A stretch of 64,000 bases of DNA, from contig NC_135251.1 of the NCBI RefSeq assembly GCF_964204865.1, positions 17,732,001 through 17,796,000 on the forward strand. Direction: 5' to 3'. The translations under genes and the position numbers were made by a program. The stretch is from Styela clava. Taxonomy: Eukaryota; Chordata; Ascidiacea; Stolidobranchia; Styelidae. Positions 22,856-32,112 of this stretch are shown here, one piece after another (position 1 is the stretch's first letter; every line of letters starts with the position of its first letter). The notes below the pieces were generated by a model, which was not told the DNA's origin, ran no database searches, and worked only from the letters and a program-made list of their open reading frames with translations.

Positions 22856-25732
22856 TTACATATTTGCCAGAAACATCCTTTCTGCCAAGTCATCATAATT
22901 TGTCGTCTTAAATTGAATCTTTATGGTCTTCCATTTGCTTCCCATTATTGGATCATTGCTAGGATTGATGTCATCAACAAATTTGAAAGCTTCCGGTCGA
23001 AGTTGAGGGATAAGAATTCTCTTTACCCGTGCAAAGATACCCCATTTAGTATCACAGTTTTTGCAAAATAATCCATGTTTTCTTTCAGTTCCCCCGTCTT
23101 CAACTGGTCGCTCTATATATTTTGTTTTAAAATCTTCTGTAATGCAAGTATGATTTGTTCCATTAACAACTTCTATATTATCACTCATGCAAGCGAATAT
23201 GCTGCATTTTTTGCAGCGTACTTTGAACCGAGAGGAATTATTCATCTTGTTTGGGTTGGCTGTTGATAATTTTTGCTTGAGACGAAAATCACATACTGTC
23301 AAATTCTGATGTTTTTGTAATTCATCTAGATATTTTCTCTCATTTGTTCTGAACATATTTTGAATGACTTCAGTTGTTTTTTCCATCAGGAGAAATTTTG
23401 ATATATTTACTTTGTCTTTAGCCATAACAGATTGAGATGAAAATTGAACCATGCGCCCTTGTGGTTTTCTTGCCCTCCCCTTGACTTGAGTGCTACTTAT
23501 TTCATTTTTGACATAGTCATAGCAAATGACCAGATTACAATTGACAATATCCATACCCTCGCTCGCAACATCTGGAGTACACACAAGAATTTTGATGTTG
23601 CCATTTCTGAACTCCTCGAGAATTTTTTCCTGTTTGCTGTGAGTTAATCCAGGAGCGGCACCATCTCTACTCTTTCCGACTCCAGTGAAATATTCTGCAC
23701 GGATATTTAGTTTTTTCAATGCTTCTGTTTCATTTAACCAGTCTTTGATTGGTTCAGCATATTGACGCCTTAAAACATTCAACATTGCTCTAGAATCAAG
23801 GTCATTCACAAATGTTTCGAGAATCTCCTTCTCCATCTTGTTTAGATTTTGGTTGGCACAATGAGGATCATTGTAATATGCTTTGAGTTTTTCAATACTT
23901 TTCAAAGCCAGCTGTTGTAGATTTTTTTCAACACTTGTAAGATTTATGTCATGTGATTGACTCAACTTGGCTTCCAAATACTTCAGAGCATCAACAGCGC
24001 GACATTTGAAATGAAGATCAAGTGCCTCATTGAATAATTGTATCTGGGATACACATGCTTGAACATTTCTACAAAAATTAACATCACTGTCTTCCCTGAG
24101 ATATTGGATTGCTTTTGCAGCAAAATCCTTGCACCACTGAATATACTGTTGTGACCCTTTCGCAATAGGTTGTGGTCTGGTTACTCCTTTAATCTTATGG
24201 ATATCCATGTTGTGAAGAATTCCAACCATTTCATCTATTGTTTCACATAGACATAATGTAAATGGGTCATTGATCGTGTTATCATCCAGAACAACACTAT
24301 CTTCTTCAACTTTTGGTGTATATTTATTCAACTCATCTCTGTGTGTCAGAGGAACAGTCACAATTCCACCAGTTGCATCGAGATTTGCGCAAAGCATTAG
24401 CATATGCTCAATAGCATCAAAATCTGTTTTACCTTTCCCAACACCAAGAGTAGCTGTTAATCCCACAATTTGAGGAAGACCATTATGTTTATCAACTTTG
24501 ATATTGAGGTATTGCACCATGATACTGTTGTATGGACTATCTTTTATAGTATGATGACATTCATCAAATACAATCATATTGAACACTTTCAAAGAATTCA
24601 CAGAACCAGTTGTGATAGCATTCAGAAGTATTTGAGCAGTCATAACAACGACATTCGCAGTTCGTAAGGAATCTTCCAATGTAGCTTTGCTGTCTCCAAC
24701 AAGATAATCAATAGACCATCCACTTGCACAAAAATAAGTCTTAATGTTATCACATTGCTGCTTTGCTAGGGAAACTCTTGGAACAATGAATGCTATCTTC
24801 GGATTTTGAGACTTTAGCGTTGAATTGAACCTGGTGTAAATAATGTGGGATGCAACTCTAGTCTTTCCACTACCGGTTGGTGCACAAATAATAACATTCT
24901 TTCCTTCAATTGCATCTTGTGATAGATCTTTTTGATATTCTCTCAATTGTCGTCCTGGCACTTCCACTGTTGTAGACTGACTTTCAGGAATGCCTACTGG
25001 AAACTGTGCAGCCAGCCTTGGAATATTAATTTGACGTGTATTTTGTATCGGGTTTGCAGCGTTTTCCTTGAAACTGGCTTCATGAACCGAACCAACATCA
25101 CATTGTGTGTCACATGTGGCATATTGCACTGTCTCTTTGAATGATAAAGATTCTAGCGATTCAATGAGTTCAGTGTCATAATTGAGATGTCTACAAACAT
25201 CTGTCAATTCGTTCCAACATTTTATCGGCTTTCGAATAAGAATTGAAAGAAGAAATCTGACAGCCTCTCGGTTTCCATCTTCTCTGGCACGACATTCTAT
25301 AAGTTCAAATTCATCTTTTGTGATTCTTTCTCCCATTTTAACTGCAACCTCCTTTGCATTAATTGTTGATTTTATAAGTGGAGAAATAATTGTGAGATAT
25401 TTTCTGATGAACTCTCTATTTTCATTCTCAATAACAGCTCTTTCCACCTCTTCAGCTTCAATTTCTCCACTTACAAGCGCAGCTAACCAGCCATGGCCAC
25501 ATCTACGCATTGCACCAGTGAACTCTTCAATTTGTATATCACTATTTGCACATTCATTAATTATAATCTCAACTGCATCATGAGTCTTTTTACGATTCTT
25601 CATAACTTTGGTATGTTTCTCTGTACCAATTATGAATACATCAGGAAGACTCTCCATCATTTCCAAAGGATCCAAATGATCTTTGAGAACCGTTTTCCAG
25701 TGTTTGAGTAATGCCTTTTCCGCTTCTTTCAT
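22856..25732 (-). CDS. RIG-I-like receptor A, full-length and catalytically intact
   Basis: A single frame of 958 codons with MDA5/RIG-I architecture. RLRs are cytosolic dsRNA-activated ATPases that signal through CARDs. Two CARD-like helical regions lie at about 1-95 and 105-195. Helicase: RQLREYQ (261-267), motif I APTGSGKT (284-291), Ia IVPRVSLAKQQ (316-326), motif II DECHH (390-394), motif III TAT (426-428), an RLR-type helical insertion (about 490-650), motif V VASEGMDI (722-729) and motif VI QVKGRAR (749-755). The C-terminal regulatory domain (about 835-940) has zinc ligands C840, C843, C890 and C893 and the KWG motif. Upstream an acceptor-like site starts the leader at 25795, 63 bases before the ATG. 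Second-CARD text resembles vertebrate MDA5. RLR-B and RLR-C are same-strand paralogues. Exact orthology to MDA5 or RIG-I is not settled. Confidence 0.93.
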   Translation of the reverse strand: MKEAEKALLKHWKTVLKDHLDPLEMMESLPDVFIIGTEKHTKVMKNRKKTHDAVEIIINECANSDIQIEEFTGAMRRCGHGWLAALVSGEIEAEEVERAVIENENREFIRKYLTIISPLIKSTINAKEVAVKMGERITKDEFELIECRAREDGNREAVRFLLSILIRKPIKCWNELTDVCRHLNYDTELIESLESLSFKETVQYATCDTQCDVGSVHEASFKENAANPIQNTRQINIPRLAAQFPVGIPESQSTTVEVPGRQLREYQKDLSQDAIEGKNVIICAPTGSGKTRVASHIIYTRFNSTLKSQNPKIAFIVPRVSLAKQQCDNIKTYFCASGWSIDYLVGDSKATLEDSLRTANVVVMTAQILLNAITTGSVNSLKVFNMIVFDECHHTIKDSPYNSIMVQYLNIKVDKHNGLPQIVGLTATLGVGKGKTDFDAIEHMLMLCANLDATGGIVTVPLTHRDELNKYTPKVEEDSVVLDDNTINDPFTLCLCETIDEMVGILHNMDIHKIKGVTRPQPIAKGSQQYIQWCKDFAAKAIQYLREDSDVNFCRNVQACVSQIQLFNEALDLHFKCRAVDALKYLEAKLSQSHDINLTSVEKNLQQLALKSIEKLKAYYNDPHCANQNLNKMEKEILETFVNDLDSRAMLNVLRRQYAEPIKDWLNETEALKKLNIRAEYFTGVGKSRDGAAPGLTHSKQEKILEEFRNGNIKILVCTPDVASEGMDIVNCNLVICYDYVKNEISSTQVKGRARKPQGRMVQFSSQSVMAKDKVNISKFLLMEKTTEVIQNMFRTNERKYLDELQKHQNLTVCDFRLKQKLSTANPNKMNNSSRFKVRCKKCSIFACMSDNIEVVNGTNHTCITEDFKTKYIERPVEDGGTERKHGLFCKNCDTKWGIFARVKRILIPQLRPEAFKFVDDINPSNDPIMGSKWKTIKIQFKTTNYDDLAERMFLANM

Positions 25733-25802
25733 GATTGTAAAAAGTGTGTTTTACTCCATCAATAATTCAACAATATTGAGAAAACTTGGAACAATCTGAA
25801 AA

Positions 25803-25859
25803 TCAAAACATCAACTCATCATTCAAGTGTTTGAGTAATGTCTTTTCAGTTTCTTCCAT
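25803..25859 (-). promoter_or_regulatory. Upstream ORF made by duplication of the RLR-A start
   Basis: A partial copy of the RLR-A 5' end lies 127 bp upstream. It repeats the acceptor, leader and first codons. Its own ATG (25857-25859) opens an 18-codon frame whose first residues, MEETEKTLLKHL, parallel the receptor's MKEAEKALLKHW, then ends at a TGA (25803-25805). If transcripts begin at or beyond the distal acceptor (exon start 25935) this would act as a uORF; if spliced at the proximal acceptor (exon start 25795) it would be removed. Confidence 0.6.
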
Positions 25860-27702
25860 GATTGCAAAAACTGTGTTTTACTCTGTGTTTTTATCAATAA
25901 AATAATTCAACCATATTGAGAAAACTTGAAATAACCTGAAAACCATAATATCAACTCAAAATCGAGTTGAGGGACATTTAAGAAAAACAACATGGCTTGT
26001 AAATTCAGCAATAAATAAGTGTTCCGAACAAAATAAAAGTTTTGCTCTGTGCACTCAATACTGGTGTATATTCTTGTCTATGAGACTGGAAGAAAACCAG
26101 CAACTACAATCTAGAAAGTGAGCATGGAAGAAGGAATTAAACTGCTGATATTCAAAGTTATTTATGGGTACAAATTCCCTGTTGAAAATTAATATATATT
26201 AGTATTTGATAAAAATTGATCATAGGCCCTGTATTGCCGAATTTGCGGACTACTTTTCTTACATATATAATTACTTACCGGTACTTATGATTTTTCAATA
26301 AACACCACTGTTAGTAAACATGTAGAGATTGAGGAGTTTTGAATATTTTTTTGACCAAATATCTAATAAGAATGTTTTAATTTCAATATCTCTGATTATG
26401 TTTAGTATCACACCATCTCTTTTAACTTTACTTAAATTTGGAACAACTTTAGATATGGTAGTATACTTTCTGAATAAACTATAATGAAGTAAAAGTGAGT
26501 GAGGTTAATGATAAAAAGTAACATTTATTGATGAATACATCAAATGCCTCATCTAGGGGGTAAGGCAAATTTATGATGCATTGATGTTTAATTGATTTAT
26601 AGTGATTATTATTTTTCTTAAATAAACCTAAAAAATTTATTAACATGCCCTTTATAAGCCAAGTTGAATGAGGTTGTAACCAAATAATGCTTTGTGTCTA
26701 CAAACGAAACATTACGATTCCATGATTCGTGAAATTTTACAAGATAAAAAATATAAGACTCACTAGAAAAGGCAGTAAATGTAAGAAAAATAGAAATGAC
26801 CCTTAACAGAAAATATGAAAACCAAAAATAGTAGAATTTTTACAAACTTACGAAGAATACTCATTGCCAGTTGTATTGGTGCAGTTTTTTTGACTAGACT
26901 TGGAGCATCTTTATCCTGTTGTATTTGAAAAAGTAATGATATCTAGATAGCAGAACATCTGAAATATGAATAACACAACATTATTTACCACATATGGTAA
27001 GCAATAAAAGCTAAAACAAATCAATTGCGAGCAGACTCAGTGGAGATGGTGCCCACTGTTCAGTATAATTTTGAATTGACAAAATAAAGTATATTCATCT
27101 AAAATTCATCTCAATCAGCATACATCTCATTTTCAATTTGTAGAATATTATCAGCTTACATCTAATTTATAAATATTAGTTAACAATAATAAATGCACAC
27201 AATTTTTCAGTATTCGAAAGAAGATAATTTAAAGATATACAAGAGAAATCAGCATGCAACCGAATAATCAAATTCGTACGAATTTGCAAATAAAACTAGT
27301 AATAAATATTATCAAGTTTTCTTTATTTCAGCAAAAGAAGTTTCAATATGAAAGAAGGGGAAAATATTGCAGAGCATGTTTAATGAATTTGAAGAAATAT
27401 AAAATTTATTTATAAACGGTGATATTTTTTAGGATTTTCCAAATAATTTCTCATACACTTGAAGGTCAACAATTAGAAGAGTTGATTATTAGCTTAGAAA
27501 TATGATAATATAACTACAATGCAATAAATGCAAACATAAGCTACAGTGAATTATTCGATCATGAACGACAACATTTCAATGTAAATATTCGTTTTTAGAA
27601 TTTAAAAATGCTTAATGAAGTTTTCAAAGCATTAGAAAATCACAAATGAATTTAAATAAAAGATGGTTTTTAACCAGACAAATTTTACAATCTGATGAAC
27701 AA
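25860..27702. other. Spacer between RLR-A and RLR-B
   Basis: Contains the distal duplicated acceptor and leader of RLR-A (about 25860-25940). I see no further gene, and no remnant of helicase coding sequence that would explain the domain losses in RLR-B. Confidence 0.4.
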
Positions 27703-29655
27703 TTAAACAGAATAAATTTGTTTCAATTCAGTATACGAAATTTCTTGAAACGATATCTTAGGAACTATCTTCTTCCATTGATTTCCCTTTATTGGATTAT
27801 CTGGAGGATGTTCATTATTAACAAAATGCAGTGCTCCAGAATTTAGAAGTGGAATCGTTATCTCAACATGCTTTGTGAAATTTCCCCATTTTTTATCACA
27901 ATTTTTACAAAAATAGTCAAATTTCTTCTCAGTTCCACCATCCTTCATTGGACGTCTGATGTACTGGGTGCCAAAATGTTTTCTTATGCAAGTATAAATA
28001 TTACCGCTGAGAACTCTTATTTCATTACCTTTGCAAACCAACACTGGACAATCACTGCAGTACACTTCAAAACCCTGACTTAAAACTGCATCTTTTGACA
28101 CAGAAGAAACTTGCTTCAATGACTTTTCAACTTTTGAAGTCATTGCCATGGCGGATTCAAGAATTGGCTTATTTAGGTCAGATTTGTCAAGTTTTTCTTG
28201 CATTTCCTCTATCGCTGTCAAGTAATCCTTTTTGTTATTTTTAGCCATAAATTGAATTTTTTTAATGACTTCACTTTCGGGATCAAATTCATCATTTTGT
28301 GATAGCGTTATAATTCCACTTGTAGCCCCAAGGTTTGCACAAAGAGTTAGTACATCTTTTTCACTTTTATTGGCACCGGGGCTACTTGCAAATCCAATAA
28401 CTTGAGGGACATTTCTGGCATGCTGGTCCTTTAACTTATGGTAATATGACATGATGACATTATATAGATGTTTTTTTCTTGCATGCTGACAATCCGCGAA
28501 TACAATCAAATCAAATTTCTCCAAGGAATCCAGTGTTCCATTTTCCAGACTATCAGTAAGTAATTTTGGTGTTACAATAATGATATTTGAAACATTAACT
28601 GCATCCATAAAATTATTGGTTTTCCCACCTCCGAATACTTTCGCAATGGACCAATTGTATGAAGATAGTAGAATAGACTCAATCTTGGCACAGTATTCAT
28701 GGGCCAGTTCAACTTCTGGAACAATTACCACAATTTTTGATTTCGCGGGAGAGGGAAATCTTCTGGAAATGATAAAAGACATGATGCGGGGTATTTCAAC
28801 TTCTTTTGGTGCATACATTATCACATTCTTACCAATAGAGGCATCATATGCCAAAGTTATTTGTTGATTTTCAAGTGGAATATCTGTTGCTTCACTTTCA
28901 TTCGAAGCCCCATTCGTAGTTTGATGATGTGTAACCAAGCTTGTGTAACCCATTACTTTTGACTGAACATCTATGGTATCAGTTTCTCTATAAGAAACAG
29001 ATTCTTCAGCTACTATGTCACTACTTGGATTACAGAATGCTTTACTCGAGACATCAAGAAACACTCCATTTAACAATTCAATTAGTTCTCCATTGTAATT
29101 TGAATCTATCAAAATTTTTCTGAAACATGTCCACCATCCTGGTGGTTGTCTTACTAAAATAGAAAGTAGTTTTCTGACACCATGTTGATTTCCTTCTTGA
29201 TCAACTCTACTCTCTATCTCTTCAAATTCTTCAGTTCTTATTATACCATGATCTCTTAGACGCTGTCCAACTTCTTTTGCATTGATTATGTCTCTTAGGT
29301 GAGGAGATATGAGAGTAAGAAATTTCCTCATTCGTATCGCATTTTCATATCTGAAAACCACATCCTCAACATCTGAGTCTTCTACACATCCATTCATAAA
29401 TTCTGCCAACACAGAATGTTTAGACTCAAAAATTGCAGCAGTAAACTCTTCAAATGTCATGTCACTGGCTATTACTTCTTCTATTATGAGTTGTACAGCA
29501 ACATGCTTGTTCTTTCGATTAGATTGAATTTGTTCATATGCCCGAGAACCAATTTGAAATAACTGTGGTAATGCATCTATTATATCTAAAGGATCGAGGA
29601 ATTCTTTCAAAACTTGTTTCCAGCTTTCCAGCACTAGAATATGATCTTGTTTCAT
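27703..29655 (-). CDS. RIG-I-like receptor B: CARDs plus zinc domain, dead and shortened helicase
   Basis: An uninterrupted frame paralogous to RLR-A. I place the start at the ATG at 29655 (650 residues) because MKQDHILVLESWKQVLK aligns with the RLR-A N-terminus. The frame stays open to 29790, where a strong acceptor (poly-T then AG) begins the exon. Numbered from that ATG, two CARD-like regions lie at about 1-90 and 105-200. Helicase domain 1 is recognisable but motif I is APKEVEIP (282-289; no GKT), motif II is ADCQH (387-391) and motif III reads FASSP. After ITL (about 451) the insertion and all of helicase domain 2 are missing, replaced by a charged linker of about 75 residues. The C-terminal domain is retained with C533, C536, C583, C586 and KKWG. 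ATP-dependent translocation looks impossible; RNA binding and CARD signalling may persist. Long intact frame argues against a pseudogene. Confidence 0.88.
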   Translation of the reverse strand: MKQDHILVLESWKQVLKEFLDPLDIIDALPQLFQIGSRAYEQIQSNRKNKHVAVQLIIEEVIASDMTFEEFTAAIFESKHSVLAEFMNGCVEDSDVEDVVFRYENAIRMRKFLTLISPHLRDIINAKEVGQRLRDHGIIRTEEFEEIESRVDQEGNQHGVRKLLSILVRQPPGWWTCFRKILIDSNYNGELIELLNGVFLDVSSKAFCNPSSDIVAEESVSYRETDTIDVQSKVMGYTSLVTHHQTTNGASNESEATDIPLENQQITLAYDASIGKNVIMYAPKEVEIPRIMSFIISRRFPSPAKSKIVVIVPEVELAHEYCAKIESILLSSYNWSIAKVFGGGKTNNFMDAVNVSNIIIVTPKLLTDSLENGTLDSLEKFDLIVFADCQHARKKHLYNVIMSYYHKLKDQHARNVPQVIGFASSPGANKSEKDVLTLCANLGATSGIITLSQNDEFDPESEVIKKIQFMAKNNKKDYLTAIEEMQEKLDKSDLNKPILESAMAMTSKVEKSLKQVSSVSKDAVLSQGFEVYCSDCPVLVCKGNEIRVLSGNIYTCIRKHFGTQYIRRPMKDGGTEKKFDYFCKNCDKKWGNFTKHVEITIPLLNSGALHFVNNEHPPDNPIKGNQWKKIVPKISFQEISYTELKQIYSV

Positions 29656-29790
29656 GTTGCCGAGTGATGCACTAATTGGTAAACTGTTTATTTGCAAAAA
29701 CACAACATCTTCAGTTCGAGGTATTCCGCAGTTTGAAGTATAGGCAATCTTTCGAATGAATCTTCCACCTAAATCTGAATCGAACACTTT
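29656..29790 (-). other. Open 5' extension of RLR-B
   Basis: Forty-five codons upstream of the chosen ATG are free of stops, back to an acceptor CTTGTTTTTTTTAG ending at 29791. They could be 5' untranslated sequence or encode an N-terminal extension joined to an unseen upstream exon. No similarity to the sibling receptors is visible in them, which favours untranslated leader. Confidence 0.5.
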
Positions 29791-32112
29791 CTAAAAAAAA
29801 CAAGTTTTCATCAATTTTATATTTCTGTCATAATAAATATCTTGGTTTGAAATCACCAAATTGAATGAAATACATGAATGAAATTTTGCACTAGCATAAT
29901 ATATCTGAAAGTAAATAGATCTTGGGACCACCTGCATTTTCCAAATTAAGAAGTAACACAGTGGTTTTATAGAGCTATTTTTCCATAATAAAACCAGTTC
30001 CTTATTTCTAAGATTCCTTTCAGCTTGACATTCACATTTTTGTCACCCTGAAATACCAATATCTACAGTAGTTCACTTTAAAGTTTCTTTATCAAGTTCA
30101 CTTTTCGTTTTATATTGCTTCACGAATACGTCTTCGCTCAGTTTCATTAGATAAATATAAAGCTATACACACTTGTGCATCCCATTCATGCTTATAATAT
30201 TTTAGGTTTTAATTTAAAATCTGAAAGAAAATATACACCAATCACAAACATATAACTACAAAAATTACCATACATATTTTGAATCCAAATTCATGGATAC
30301 TTGAGTCTTGATAGTATACTGTGAGATATTTGAATATAACAAGTACCAGCCAGAGTACATGTTAAAGCAATTAATCCAGGAAAGAGCATCACACATGTAT
30401 AAAAGATATAGAGGTTGAAAAATACAGCAGATTAGAAAAAATATGAAAGACATTAGTCAAATTTGAACCCCTGTTGAATGTATTAATAATGTGTATAGTG
30501 TTTAAATGTATGTTTTGAAAAAAAACATATGTGTACATGAATATGAACATTTTGATTGATAAACCACAAAAATGGATTTAAACCATCCTAGATATAAATG
30601 GGGCTTCTGTAGCTTAATACAGTGAAAGAGTTTTTGTACGGTTATTCTATTTACATATTATAATGTTATCAAGTGTGTCCCTAATTCCACCTTAAAAGCA
30701 TTGAATTACTTACATGAAATTACATATATATTTACTTACACTATAAAACTTAGGACTCAATAATACCTGACAATGATAAAATAGAAAACAATTTTCTGGG
30801 CTATGTATGTACTCTTTCATAAACCATTTTTTGTCAAATGTGGTACATATAAAAAACTCTTAGCCATAATCACACAAAATAAAATATAGTTGATAGCTGG
30901 CACTTTTTAATCAGCAGAATGGAGAAGAAATCATGTCCTGTATCAATGGTATCAGATAAAGCCTAACTAGTGGAGCTAACTTGGCATACTGCATTATTAA
31001 TCTTTCTATTTGCATCTCGGAATTATAAGATGAAATTGAATTTTGTTTTAGGAATGTTACCACACACCCTCAAACCCCCCGAGTGAATATGAAAACGCAC
31101 AATGACACAGAAATAAAACAATAACCAAACATGTTCAATACTGTTCAAGTATATTTCTGACTGGAACAAAAATTACTAATTTGCATATGATAAAGAATAC
31201 AACAACAATCAATAAAACTGAAGAATTTAGGCTTAATTTATTATTAATATAGTTTATTAGGAGAGGTTCCATATTTCAAGTCTTGCATTTATGGATAGAA
31301 GATATTTCAATAAAAAATACTGCATTTACAATGATTGGGTACACAAATGCCTATTTATTTTATCGGGAATATTAAATAGTTACACATAGAAAAATGTCAA
31401 CATCAACATTGAATGTATATAAAAAGCTTAACACTAAATTTTTTTAAAAACAAATTATACAAAAAAAGCTCAATAGTGTTCCTTTGACAGCAGGTTTTAC
31501 AAGACTATTGAATGAGTATGATGCTACCATGAGATAATGTTGAAATATCTCTTCAAGGTAAAATCCACATTAATACGCAATTTTTTATTAAAAAAAATAA
31601 GAACAAACAATAATATTAGGGTAATGGGGAGAAGGACATAGTAGAAACAATTTCACTAAAAGACTTACGATAATAGCCAGATTGAATTAGGAAGAATTTA
31701 TTTATATAAAAATAATAATATGTAAATCATGATTACAAAAATTATAAAATGCACAAAATTATGTGTTGTTTCATGAAAATATCTTTATTTCTAATTAGTG
31801 TGTAACAACTTGGTTGTATAAACAAATTATTTGCTTTATCCTTTAAAAGCAACATAATTTTTACGAAATTCTGATTGAACATATAAAAATAGTAGTTAAG
31901 TGATCCCAAGTAAATATTTATTGCCAAAAAGATTTGGAGCACAGCCATTTCACAATGGAAACGAAAACAGTGGCTAATTGTAATCTGCATAATAACTACG
32001 GTATATCATCAACTCAGGAGTATGAAAACAAGTCAATCCTATGGAATCTACATATCCTATATGACATCGATTCTGAGAGTAAAACAATTATAATTAGGTA
32101 GACAACAAAATT
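29791..32112. other. Spacer between RLR-B and RLR-C
   Basis: No gene is seen. In particular I find no zinc-type C-terminal domain (paired Cys-x2-Cys motifs) downstream of RLR-C on the minus strand, so its absence from RLR-C does not look like a missed exon. Confidence 0.45.
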